NCBI GenBank assembly: GCA_001986395.2
Contig: MQVO02000006.1
Span: 1,768,337-1,832,336, forward strand
Length of the DNA stretch: 64,000 bases
DNA from: Irpex lacteus
Taxonomy: Eukaryota; Basidiomycota; Agaricomycetes; Polyporales; Irpicaceae
Reading direction: 5' to 3'
Part shown: piece by piece, positions 43,681 through 55,001 of the stretch
How the letters are laid out: each line of letters opens with the position of its first letter
How positions within the stretch are numbered: the stretch's first letter is position 1
The notes under the pieces: model-generated
What the model was told of the DNA's origin: nothing
The model's database searches: none
The model's input: only the letters and a program-made list of their open reading frames with translations
Position numbers and translations under genes: made by a program

Positions 43681-45391
43681 ATGTTTCGTTCAGCAGCCAG
43701 CAAGGCCCTCAAGTCGGCGTCGCTTCGCCAAAACACGGTGTTGAGAGCGTCAGCGTCGAGGTGAGAATGAAGTCGTTCAGGTATAATGACCATTGCTCAT
43801 ATAATATTTGGCTAGGAAATGCTTCTCTACGACGAGAATAGCTGCCTCTGAGCCCGTATTAAACTCCTTGAACAAGTTTACCGAAGAGGAAGAAATGCTA
43901 CGCGAAACAGGTCAGTCACCGGCGTCTTGGCTATGTTTTCGTCCAAATTAATGACCCCTCGTTTAGTCCAGCGATTCGCACAGGACGTCGTCGGACCCAA
44001 AGTACGCGAGATGGATGAGGCCGAGATGATGGACCCAGAAGTCATCAAAGGCCTCTTCGAGCAAGGGGTGCGCAGGCTTCTACACACCCATGCTCGCATA
44101 TGCATACTTGCTAACATACCACCATCCCGTAGTTGATGGGCATAGAAACTCCTTCCGATTTCGGAGGAGCTGAATCGTCGTTTACTGCTGCTATCATTGC
44201 AATTGAAGAGCTAGCAAAAGTCGACCCTTCTGTATCCGTCATGTGTGACGTCCATAACACGCTCGTCAATACCGTAGTCCGCAAATACGGAACGAAGGAG
44301 CAGCAAGAAAAGTGGCTACCCAAACTCGCCGAGTCGTCAGTACGTAGCTCACCCCCTCACTCTATCGTATCGCCCCTTAGAAGTGAATTCCTGTACGAAT
44401 AGCTCGGAAGCTTCTGCCTCTCCGAACCAGCCTCCGGTTCCGACGCCTTCGCCCTGCAAACCCGCGCCAAAAAGGACGGCTCCTCATGGGTGATCAACGG
44501 GTCCAAAATGTGGATCACCAACTCGTACGAAGCCGACTTCTTCCTCATCTTCGCCAACGTGGACCCTAGCAAGGGATACAAGGGTATCACGTGTTTCATC
44601 GCGACGAAGGATATGGGCGTGCAGATTGCGAAGAAGGAGCAGAAGCTGGGTATTAGGGCGTCGTCGACGTGTACGCTTAACTTTGATGATTTGAGGGTGC
44701 CGGAGGAGAATGTTCTTGGTGAGGTTGGGAAGGGTTATAAGGTACGTTCTTACCCTTCGTACATAACTGCCAAGGCTCAACAACTTTGCATTTATAGATC
44801 GCCATCGAGATTCTCAACGAAGGTACGCACTCACCCTATGAATTACCGCAACCCACTAACTAGTCCAATCCCTTCAGGTCGCATAGGCATCGCCGCCCAA
44901 ATGCTCGGCCTCGCCCAAGGCGCCTTCTCCAAGGCCGTCCCCTACACCTACACGCGCCACCAATTCGGGCAAGCAGTCGGTACCTTCCAAGGCATGCAAT
45001 TCTCCATCGCAGACGCGGCCATCCAGATCGAGACCGCGAGGCTGTTGACGTACAACGCCGCAAGGCTCAAAGATGAGGGAAGGCCGTTCACGACGGAGGC
45101 GGCGATGGCGAAGTATTGGGCGAGTGGGGTTGCGCAGAGGGTGGCTGGGGCCGCTATTGAGTGGGCGGGGGGTGTTGGGTTTACGAGGGAGACGGGGATT
45201 GAGAAGTTTTGGAGGGACTCGAAGATTGTGAGTGCATTTTTGAGTGTTACGTGATGATTGGTTGGCCTGTGTGTGGGCGTGTGAGCGGGTGCTTATGGTG
45301 GTTGGTTTCGTTGCAGGGCGCGATATACGAGGGGACGTCGAATATACAGCTGCAGACTATCGCGAAGGCCATCCAGAAGCAATACTCATAA
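43681..45391 (+). CDS. ACADSB: Short/branched-chain acyl-CoA dehydrogenase, mitochondrial
   Basis: FAD enzyme of isoleucine/valine breakdown that oxidises 2-methylbutyryl- and isobutyryl-type acyl-CoA and passes electrons to ETF. The N-terminus MFRSAASKALKSASLRQNTV (continuing to KCFSTTRIAAS) is a mitochondrial presequence. The order is LMGIETPSDFGGAESSFTAA, FCLSEPASGSDAFALQTRAK, WVINGSKMWITNSYEADFFL, IRASSTCTLNFDDLRVPEEN, EGRIGIAAQMLGLAQGAFSK, GGVGFTRETGIEKFWRDSKI and the C-terminal IYEGTSNIQLQTIAK with the catalytic Glu. About eight exons; exon 1 is 43681-43760 and the Arg codon at its end is split. The ASSTC and IYEG signatures favour ACADSB over isovaleryl- or medium-chain enzymes. Confidence 0.9.
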
Positions 45392-45539
45392 CACGCGACG
45401 CAGAGGTCAATATTGTTGAATTGAGGGATGGATGGTATGGTACGGTACGACATACTGTACCGGATTACAATGGACTAGCAGTAAGCAGGGAACAATTCAT
45501 TACATCTAGCGACACACTATGTACTGTATAGTATCGTCT

Positions 45540-46973
45540 CTAAGCGTCAGCTTCTTCTTCTTTTCTTCTAGTCCGTGATTTGATGAAGATGAGCAGACCC
45601 TCGTAGACCACCCAGCCGATCATCGAGCTTAGCACCTTGCGAGACAAACGCAAAGTGGCCCCGTCGAAGAACCCTTCGATGCCTCGTTGCTAGTGAAAAC
45701 GGGTGTTAGCCGAACGAATATTTAGATACAATGGAGGACGTACCCGCCAGATTGTTGCTGAAGTCTGCAGCACGCCGTGGTACCGCTTCTCTGAGCGGAC
45801 CTGCATCTTCGTCTAAACAACATTGGATTTAACTAGGGGAACCTTCAACACATGAAACGGACAGACGACAGACCTTGATGACGTCGAACGGGTGCGTTAT
45901 GAGCGTTGCGATGGCCCCCGACGACGCAGCCGCGAAGCTATGCACGCTCGCCGCCTGTACCGACGAATTCGCCGGCAACAGCTTGCCTGTCATGTCCACG
46001 CGCCAAGATCAGTGTCCTCATCGCAAAATAGGAGTAAAGAAGTAATGGACGGATGGCAGATACCTGTTTCTTGTTTTATGACTTCGTAGAAGACGACGAA
46101 GAGTCCTGCGTACGGTGCGTCGCGGATGGCTGACGGCCAGAACCCGAGGAAGAGCTCGGACGGGCCGCCTCGTGCGATTGAGCGGAACGCGCCCCAGAGG
46201 CTGGTGTAATTATACAGATTGCTCTGCATAGTCAAGCAAGAGATAAGTCGGAAGTCAGTCTCTCGGGACGGACGGAACGGGGAGAATGATGAGTGAGAGA
46301 TTTGGCTTACGAACTTCGTAGCGAGCTTTGAGGACTGTGAATGGGTTGAGGACGAATCCGACCGAGACACGCGCTGCGGCACCTGCTACGAGGTTTCCTT
46401 GCATGCTGAGCTTGGGGAGAGTGCTACCATGAGATTGCTGTTTGCCTGGCGCTTGCATGGAGGAGAAGTAAGGGGAGGTGGCCATGAGCGTGCGTAGTTG
46501 TGTGAGCCCGGTGAAGTACATTGCTACTCCAGGGACGTTTCTGTCGTTACGTCTGAGTCTCAGGGGATGCGAGAGGTGGTGAAGACGCGTACCGTAGTAG
46601 TGTAGCGGTGGTTCCTCTCCATAGACCGGTGAACCCATTTGTACGGATGACTTCACGCGTCACGTATAAGATACGGCGACCGGGTCTGGTATGGAGTTAG
46701 TACATGGTATAAAGACCACTGTAGACACGCACTGAGCGGGTACAGCTCCTCCGTCTCCTTGTTGCATACGCGTTTTCAAGAGGTCAACTAGTAGCAGAGT
46801 ATTGAATTAGTACTGGTTCGAGCTTCGCGTCGTAGGTACAACATACACGGCTGCAGACATATCCCTGACGCGAACCCTGACAGTGCACCTATGTGATATG
46901 GTTGTCAGTTCAACTTGTAGACTAGGTTGCGCAAACTAATACCTGAGAGGAGTTGTTGACTGACATTTGACAT
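45540..46973 (-). CDS. HEM25: Mitochondrial glycine carrier Hem25/SLC25A38
   Basis: Inner-membrane carrier that imports glycine for 5-aminolevulinate synthesis, the first step of haem. The start MSNVSQQLLSGALSGFASGI is rebuilt across introns, followed by the first carrier signature QPFDLLKTRMQQG, whose Phe codon is completed by splicing. The middle has GLWRGTTATLLRNVPGVAMY and VGFVLNPFTVLKARYE, with the second signature carrying Thr in place of the acidic residue, as is normal in this subfamily. Then come RDAPYAGLFVVFYE and the third signature HPFDVIKTKMQV. The end is SSMIGWVVYEGLLIF and a charged tail. About 330 residues, seven to eight introns. Convergent with ACADSB, 148 bp apart. Confidence 0.92.
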
Positions 46974-48646
46974 ATAATTTGAAGACTACCAGCGGTGGTG
47001 GTAGAGGTTTAAGCGAAGTGTGTAGAATAGACAGAGTTAGCCAATTCCGATTTCCCAAATCGGGCTTTTTACTCGGTCTGTCCTCGCCCACTCATCACGT
47101 GATGTCGTTATATCCGCGGTTTCGCCGACGTCCCGCTCCTTCCCGGGCGGTCCGCTGTCTCCGTCTCCCACGCCCTTGATGCGCACCCTTGCCTTACCTT
47201 GGCGTCGCGCGCCCTCCGTGTGCGGGCTGTCACAGAGAGTAACGTTATAATTAGCTGCCTAGTGCGGCCGGTTCGGTGCGCACTGTCACGGACTCACGGT
47301 GCCGCAGTGTAAGGTGGTATGTGTTTACAAGACTTCAAGCTTCAAGTCGACAAGCAATCTGAGGCACAAGGATAGATGCTGGTTTACGCCGTTTCCAAGC
47401 CTACGATGGAGAACTGATCTAGCTGCAGCTGCATATTGTACCCCGAGCCTATGTATACGAGCCGCCGGCTCTAAACAAGCCAAGCTCCCGATTTATACAA
47501 GCTGGACTCACCTGTAGGTACATGTGTATAGTGTCGATTGCATTGATATACTCATACTACTAGTGTACCTATAGATGAGAAAGATGCTGCCAGGGCATGA
47601 CTTAAGTAATGGGCCGGCACGCTGTGCCCGCGTAACACAATGAGTCAGCCATGGCTATAACAACGTTTCACTTTCGCAGTCACAGTAAGTAGTACAAACT
47701 GCGCCGTTGGAACTGTCTTCAGCCCCCAGACGCACCTCGAAGTTTGCCCTTGAGGCTGTCATCACCACTCAGGCAAGTCTCCGCCATATAAGTACCTGGT
47801 ATCCTCTTCTGACATCGATCTTCCATACTCTGGGACTTATGTTTGAAGTTGTAGACTAGTACATTGTCATTATTCACCCACATAGACCCGTGTACAGTGC
47901 TATCACTGTAGATTATAGTCTTTCGAATTTTGAAGTTGATCGGCTTCGACGAGGGGCGCCGGGGAGACCGCCAGTACTACTTACTAATTATTGTATTACT
48001 TAGTCCTTCTATTAATAATGAAGGCTATAGGTTGGAAAAAATCTTCTACGTTCACTGATGTTGTACGAAAGCCCCGGGGCCATATTTCTCAGCAGCGACG
48101 ATTAGTTGTGTCAATCATGTCACGTCTCACAGATGGATGGTACTAAGTAGTAAGTACTGCTCACACCTAGCCACGGAGATCGATATTCAACTTGGATACA
48201 GTAATGAGAATGCTGAAATTTCGCGCGCCCGACGCAACTGTGACTCCTCGCTCCGCTCGCATAAGTACCCCGGTACGTACCGGATCCATATTATACAGGT
48301 CGTAGCGAGTTAACATGTACAATATGAATGACGCCGACTACAAAACACAAGACCCTAAAAGCGTTACGCTGCGTTATTCCCTCGAGTCGCGCGAGCAAAA
48401 CGGGAAATCGGACGGAGGGCGCCAGCCTCTAACCCACGTACACTTGGAGAGCGCGTATAATCAGCAAGCAAGGGAAAGAACGGAAGGAGGCGTGACGAGT
48501 CGGAGGATGTGTAAGACGTTGGCGGTCAACCACACTCAACTTCCCGAAGTAGCCAACTTATAGTATACGTAGGCGCACGGAACGCAGCGCTGTCACTGAC
48601 TCGGAACGTTTGGACGACATACTATCAATATTCAAGACACAGCTGG
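46974..48646. other. Intergenic, start of the accessory island
   Basis: About 1.7 kb upstream of HEM25 (-) and of the first kinase fragment (+). An 82-codon open frame at 48315-48563 (+) has no recognisable motif. No repeat or RNA gene was recognised. Gene density drops from here to 57.5 kb. Confidence 0.45.
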
Positions 48647-49570
48647 TTGAAACCGCGATGTACGACAACACTTTCTTCGACTACAGCTGACCTGAACAAG
48701 GTGCTGCGATTGGCTCGCAGGCCAGCAGATTACAATATCGAAAATGTCGACGCCAGTCTCGGTATCATTCCAGCATTCGGACACTCAGGCTGCCCTGTAT
48801 GTGCGTGGAGTTCAATGTCTACGGCACACATATGCCAGTGGGTCATTCGAGCTGACAGGTCAATAGGTCACTATATGCCCCGAAAGGCGGGAAGCAACAT
48901 CTTCCACTGCACTAGCTGTATGGTCAAGGACTTCGGCTTAGCCGACATTCATGAAGATAAACACAAAACGGTAGTCGAGCGTACTGGGACCATGCCTTTT
49001 ACACCATTAGAGTATGTGGAGAACATGGGCAAAGGTGATGTATTAGCTCACGTCTACGGTGTGTTCTGCTTTGTTCAGTCATGGGTGCCAATATACTGTG
49101 CTGGAGCTGATTTATTGTCAGCCTTCGATGCAGAATCGCTTGCATATGTGACTCTTTGGGTCACTGCCCGATACGACGAAGGTCGTCTCGTGGAGTCGAC
49201 AGAGCCAGCCCTTTCGAAGTGGATCAACAAAACAACCACTCCGAAGATGCTCACTGCTTTAAGGAAAAAAGGGCTCTACGGACCAAAGGCAACATCTTCA
49301 CATCACCCGTTCTTGAGCGTGTACTTCTACTTTTACCACGCTGTCGGTGGTAATACGTTCATGATAAAAGACCTCCGACATATCTACCTACAAAGGGCAC
49401 CGTCATACGAGCGGAGGAAACCCGATGATCTCTTTGACCACTTCACGCAGTATATAGATTACGCACTGCAGCAAATCGGTCATCTTACCGAGGTGGAAAG
49501 AGCGCAACAACAGATTAAGTTGGAAAGTCCGGTTCAGCGGTGCTATAGAATGCCTGCGCGTTGGGGGTAG
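48647..49570 (+). CDS. FunK1-related kinase C-lobe, N-lobe missing
   Basis: The open frame reads like the C-terminal lobe of a fungal-type kinase of the FunK1 family. It has a DFG segment MVKDFGLADIHEDKH, then the activation-segment and P+1-like ERTGTMPFTPLEYVENMGKG. An intron (49060-49128) joins GDVLAHVY to AFDAESLAYVTLWVTARY, the helix that in FunK1 usually reads HDLESFFYVLLW. Before the DFG segment I see no glycine loop, Lys or HRD; the first 100 residues have two CxxC-like pairs (GCPVCAW, HCTSCM) and no clear homology. It may be a real truncated gene or a fragment; the start is uncertain. Function is unknown. Confidence 0.55.
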   Translation: MKPRCTTTLSSTTADLNKVLRLARRPADYNIENVDASLGIIPAFGHSGCPVCAWSSMSTAHICQWVIRADRSIGHYMPRKAGSNIFHCTSCMVKDFGLADIHEDKHKTVVERTGTMPFTPLEYVENMGKGDVLAHVYGVFCFVQSWVPIYCAGADLLSAFDAESLAYVTLWVTARYDEGRLVESTEPALSKWINKTTTPKMLTALRKKGLYGPKATSSHHPFLSVYFYFYHAVGGNTFMIKDLRHIYLQRAPSYERRKPDDLFDHFTQYIDYALQQIGHLTEVERAQQQIKLESPVQRCYRMPARWG

Positions 49571-49946
49571 GTCATGATCATCAAATTCATCCGTCAGACT
49601 TAGTTCCCTGTATGTCTAGATTTATGTATCCGCGATGTATACATGTAACTCGGTATTCAGTCGTCAAGATGGCCAAATAACCCAAAAGGTAGTGATCGGT
49701 GCGTCTGGGTAGAAGGTGGCTGACTGGTAACAGCTGGTCGGCTGGTTGATTGGCGCTTCTATAAAGCGGATCTCATCCTCGCAGGCTGACTTTTGTCGCT
49801 CATCATCCCCCCTTGCTACTAGTATACTGAGAAAGGTCTGAGTGCTTGAAGCTTGAAGTCTTAGGTCCTTTGCTGTCTTTCAACCAATGCCTTCGTATGA
49901 CGGCTCACTATCGCGGCGCTGAAGGAGGGCCGGCCATGCGGGGAAA
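49571..49946. other. Intergenic
   Basis: Between two related C-lobe sequences. No feature is recognised. Confidence 0.4.
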
Positions 49947-50839
49947 TTGGGATTACAGGTTGTCCCCTCCAAGTCCTCTACGCATCTCAGCCATCACATA
50001 CTAGATAGCGGTCACCATCGTAACACTAATGGAGAGTATCTCAAGCTTGGCGGCCAGGTGGTTAGCGGCGACTCTAACGACGTTGCCCGGCCTGCCGGCG
50101 TCCACGATAATCAGCGCAAACCTATCAGGGAACATATTGGGACGACGTTCTTCATGGCAAGCAAGTTGGCGAAGAACTTGAAAGTCAAGGAAGATGCTGT
50201 TTACATTTACGGTCTGTCCTATGACTAATTTCAGAATACTTTGTCGAAACTAACTTGATGGTAGATTTTGATGTGGAATCGCTCGCGTGCGTCGCATTTT
50301 GGACCACCGTTGGACTAAAATACGGCTCGCATTTCTTGACAAACTCACCCAACTTATTTTGATGGGCGATTAGTGGCTACAGCAACTCTCCGCGGTTGAA
50401 GGCTAAAACAAATCCACACACCCGACCACATACCATCGTCACAGAGCCACGACTAAAGTGTGTTGCGGCCCTTTTCGAGGCCGTCCACGCTCATGTACGC
50501 AAGATCGAGAAAACAGAAGGAGACTCGCAATTCGCAGGATCTCTCGAATGGGTAGATAAGCATACCACTAGGTCATTCTTCTCCAATTCTCCATTTCACG
50601 TTGACGTCTTCTATGAGTCTGCAGACTCGAGGGTCGGACAATTCGTGGGGCTTTCTTGTTATGGAACTCATGGAAGCTCCTCGCACGGAACGCTCGATAT
50701 GCTCTCTGACATCAGATTCTCTCACATGCCAGATAGTGGCGACGGCCTCTCTTTGCAAGCACTCCATACAGTACCCCACAAGTTGGCATCTAAGTATCCT
50801 CCGACAGGTGCTATCTCAGTCGGTACCCGGTACCAGTAG
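49947..50839 (+). pseudogene. FunK1-related C-lobe pseudogene
   Basis: A paralogue of the preceding C-lobe. The first part has REHIGTTFFMASKLAKN, matching the ERTGTMPF region. An intron (50212-50264) at the same place as in the neighbour joins VYIY to DFDVESLACVAFWTTVGL. The reading then meets an in-frame TGA at 50360-50362 and carries straight on in the same frame (WAISGYSNSPRLKAK, then RLKCVAALFEAVHAHVRKIE) to 50839. One nonsense codon in an otherwise open frame indicates a fairly young pseudogene or a sequencing error. Positions before the RTG-like motif do not align with the neighbour. Confidence 0.55.
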
Positions 50840-52249
50840 TAGCCGCAGGCAGCGAGGATCAATGCTAGTAAGTACGACACAGTATAGCCAGTAGCGATTC
50901 ATGTTGGGAACCTGATCGTAGCTTTTTCGACAGTGCGTCATTGTCTCATTCCATTCCGCCATTGTATGGAACCTCCCTTCGATCGGTCTGCAAAGCCACA
51001 GCATCACTAGACGGACGCATTGTGCCCCTAAGTAATAACGCTCGCTTGACCGCAGCACTTCAATAGGGCTTCGAAAGCTCGCGATATCACCACGATATCG
51101 CACAAACTCGGCTTCAAGCTTAATCATGCGCCAGATCTAATCAGTGGGGCTGTCAAACAAGCAAGCGCAAGGCTAGACAGCAACAGTTTAGCCGCACAAA
51201 TGTGTATATATAGTCCAGGTCAGTAACGAAAGCCCAACAACGTGAATTTCCCCATCTCCAACTTCATCACTCTCAAGGATCTTTCATCCATGCACCCGAT
51301 CACCACAGTTTTGCTATATTTCCCTCACATTTTCAAGTTATGCTCCGGTCTCCATTTGCGTAAGATCGTGGACGAACTCCCGCAGGATACACGCATCAAT
51401 CCTTGGGGCACCACAACTCTTGTTCTCGGGACTGTCTTCCCAGTCGGGGAGTCGTCGCTTGCAGTGTCGTGGCGGCCGCAAGGATTGGTGCGTTCATTGG
51501 AAATCACCCTGCGCGAGCCGTGGCGTGGCTTCTCTTCGTGTCGAATTTGCCGAGCACAAGCACACAATGATCGTCGAGCTGTGAACATGTATGACGTTAT
51601 GTTCCATCCTAACTATCCTCATGTATATTGTACAACGGGTGAGAGGTACAGTGTAGGACGATCGGACCGGTCCTCTGCCAGTAGTCACCTACCAAAGTAA
51701 ATAAATCACAACAGCATTTATATCATCGCGCGCCGCGCGGGATTTGGCTTGCCTTTGGGACTTCGAATTGTATTTGATCGTATTGTACTAGTACAGGAAG
51801 CTGCGAGACTTGCCATCTGCACACGTACAGAGAAGAGACGACCTCGCCCTCACCGCACTCAGCGAACTCGGAGGCGAGCCAATCACCCTCCTTGACGTTC
51901 CACGCCGACGGCTGCAGGCGGGCGACGAAGTTCGTCTTCAAGTTCGTCTCACCAGCGCCAGTGTTCGGAACTTCGAACCCAGCTGAGCAAGAGTTGCCTC
52001 TGCGACTTGGGTACCGAGATTCAATTACCATCTCACCTCTATCATATCTACACGATAGTGGCGAGTCAAACATGTTACCCTGACTCGGAGCATACACGTT
52101 TATAGCAGTCTGAAATCAATGAGCTGGGATCTACACTTGTGGCCAGGGACAGTAAGTAACCTTAACTCCAAATTCGGAAAGAACCAAGTTGAGAGAGGCA
52201 CGGCGCTATCTGCATCAACTGCAGGTTCAGCAGTAACCACGACGAGATC
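50840..52249. other. Gap without a supported gene
   Basis: Two open frames are the longest here: 51242-51700 (+, 152 codons) and 51723-52097 (-, 124 codons). Neither shows a domain, a signal peptide or a matching paralogue in the island, so they are left uncalled. The latter has protein-like stretches (ARLQPSAWNVKEGDWLASEF), so a small real gene is possible. Confidence 0.4.
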
Positions 52250-54552
52250 ATGTCAACAAAGAACATGAACAGCTCACAATCGAATATTTCAGTATTATTA
52301 CCGCCAATAGCTACCACACAGCACGCTACTCCGTCATCCAGTTCCGTCGACTCCGAGCCGCAAAGCGAGCAACTTATAAGCCCTTCGAAGTCACTTCATG
52401 AAGAAGACTCTGACATACGGTACGATCCTTCTGTGCATCGTCATAAACAGTCGAAATTTCTGAGCACATATCTGTACAGCTTCCCCGGCGTCGAAGAGAG
52501 TTACAGGCGCAGCCTCCAACGAACCGCCCAATCTGTCTCGTTGAACCGGTTCCTACTCTTTCTGCTCTCACACATCCTCCCTTCGGTCGACGAAGAGCAG
52601 CTCCAGACAGCATGGGAGCAGCTGCTATCTGCTGCTACTGGAATCTGCAACGAAAGGCAGGATATACCTCTCACAGCCGCAGATGCGTCATCCATCTCTG
52701 GCCACTGTGACGACGATGTGGCCTCGCCAGATCGGCATATCAATGAGCTTCAACAGCTTTTGCTTGTGTAGTACGTGCATTCTACGCCATATAGTATCAA
52801 CTCTGACTGCGGTTCATCTCATGCCAGTCGTAATGCAGACGGAATCGAGGCAAGGTATACTGCCTGGGTCCAACTCTCGAACCATATCCTCGAGAGACTA
52901 CAGTGCGCGGACGTTGCAGACAAACTCGATGACATTGGACTATCACATCTGGAGGCCGTCAATCCATCTACGCTCATCTTTCAGCGCAATGACAGGAGAT
53001 GTGTCAACGATACGGCTCAGTATTTCACCATCGACGGACGGCATGTCGCAGATAGAACGCTACAATATCCAAGCGTCACAGGACTCTCGATAAAAGCAGC
53101 CATCAAGACGAGCAGTAATTCGTCATCTGGCGCCCCATGGGAGGCGACTTGGAAGCAGCACTCCTTGGAATCGGCCGCCAGAATACCTCACGAAGTACCT
53201 GCATGGACCGACATTTTGCTCAACGTCGAGCTGAGGAAGCAGAAGAATTACAAGATGCAACCCATCCGTCTACGTTACGACGAAACGTCAGTGGTATGCG
53301 ACACATCACCTTGCTCGTTTGGTTCACCCGGAGGCGACGAATTGGAGCTGGAGGATACCACCGGCGACGACGACTCGGAGCGGAGCGGATCGGTAACACC
53401 AACTCTGAAATCCTATACTAGTAAGCAGAACGATGGTGTCGAGGATGATGGTGATGATGAGCGTCCCAAAAAGAGGCAAAGAAGTGACAGCGTCAATGTA
53501 GCGACTCATCCGCAGCTGGCAGACATGGTTTCGAGGCCATCGCTTCCTGTGCAAATGGCTATCTATGCTGGAGAGCGATTCTCATCCAGCGTAGCAGTAT
53601 ATCACACCATTGGCTTCCTCATCATAGGTGAGCTGCGATAACTCAATCGCGAACTTACACAAGTTACCCTTATCCTGATGACCTTCTCAGATGACATACT
53701 TTGGCTCTGGTGGTTTGACCGCGAGGGCGCGATCCAGTCCCACGGGCTCAACTTCATCGGAGATTTTCACGTCTTCGTTGCGCTCCTCGCCATACTCCAA
53801 CGATTTGACCCAAAACATTGGGGTCGAGACACATTGTTTGTACCAGGCTCAAAACAACGCCCAGACAATCACAGAATGCTGCTACGTTTCTCATCGAGTG
53901 GCGAGCCGTCCAGCAGCACTGACATGATCATCACTGTCGACTCCTTGAGTGGCTCGTCTAGGATTGCCCCTTTCAAAGACCCTCCGCAAACTAGCGATAG
54001 CGGAGAAACCTGGACCGAGTTCGTAACCGAGATCAGCTTCAGACACGAGGCTCGTTTGAGCAAGGTGCAGCTCTCCGCCCGCTGGGGCCTAACGCAGCTC
54101 ATGGCTCACCTATATGAGAAAGACGTCATGTCTGGTATCGGTCCCGTCTGTGGGCATCTTCCTACAGTACAGCAGACGCAACGAACTTTCTCTGCAGATC
54201 TAATCGAGAAGGTCTTGGGTATCCGCAGGACGGAATCGAAGAAGCAATATCGCATGGTTCGTGTCTTTGCCTACCACAGGCTCTCCTCTATCACGGAGCT
54301 CAGCGGCCTCGATTTCGTCAAGGCAATGCGCGACAGCCATCTATGTGCGTGAAGTTCCAATTCTGTTACGTGTCTGCCTCCTTCAACGCTGACGTGCAAA
54401 TAGGTCTTGGAGAGATCTGGATGACAGGGTGGCAGCATCGTGATATCAATCCAGAGAATCTTATGTATAGCAGGATTGGTGGCGATATCAAGGGCATCCT
54501 GCATGACCACAAACTGTATCGTGGACCCAGTAATACCACTGGCAGTAACTAA
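52250..54552 (+). CDS. FunK1-family protein, truncated after the catalytic loop (copy 1)
   Basis: Fungal-specific kinase family member, N-terminal half only. Four exons start MSTKNMNSSQSNISVLLPPI. An intron joins LLLVY to RNADGIEARY. The FunK1 core then shows SSSVAVYHTIGFLII, joined by splicing to DDILWLWWFDREGAIQSHGL and FHVFVALLAILQRFD. A last intron joins MRDSHLC to LGEIWMTGWQHRDINPENLM, the catalytic loop with HRD and Asn. Where the family normally has a DFD/DWD-like motif it reads GILHDHKLY, and the protein ends 13 residues later, before any C-lobe. It is paralogous to 55002-57334 with the same intron positions. Phosphotransfer activity is doubtful. Confidence 0.72.
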
Positions 54553-55001
54553 GAGCGAAGTGCGAGGAATGTACTCATGGAAGCACACAAGTTGTCGCAT
54601 TATCGAAGTGTATTCTACATCAAGATCAATCGTGGACTTAGTACTAATGGGTGGCCATGTAGATCATAATCCGCAACCTGACCGTATGTGACACTGAATC
54701 CGAGTCTCCCTCCACGTCACTGGCAGCAGCGTGAACTCTTGAACACTGAGTACTTGCGCAGGCCCGCGGTGGTCAGTCGTGACTCGAAGTACTTATCCTA
54801 AAACATGCATTCTCAATTTATTGGTCCTACAATCGACCGCATATATGCATTTACAATCAGGTCCGTGATGAGACTACGGGCCATCACGTCGAAGTGACCT
54901 TGTTGAAGACCCCAAATTTGTAAAGGATCATCTTCATAAAGGCTCGCCGGCGCTATTGCACTGCAGGTGCTTACGACTTGAACTGTAACCACGACTAGGC
55001 C
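54553..55001. other. Spacer between tandem paralogues
   Basis: Contains the promoter of copy 2. About 54550-54700 may be the decayed 3' part of copy 1. No separate gene is seen. Confidence 0.4.

Noticed and set aside
48315..48563. 82-codon open frame upstream of the kinase island
   Set aside because: No motif, no splice partner and no paralogue in the island; too weak to call.
51242..52097. Two medium open frames, 51242-51700 (+) and 51723-52097 (-)
   Set aside because: No domain, weak codon evidence and no exon structure; noted only as a gap that might hide a small gene.
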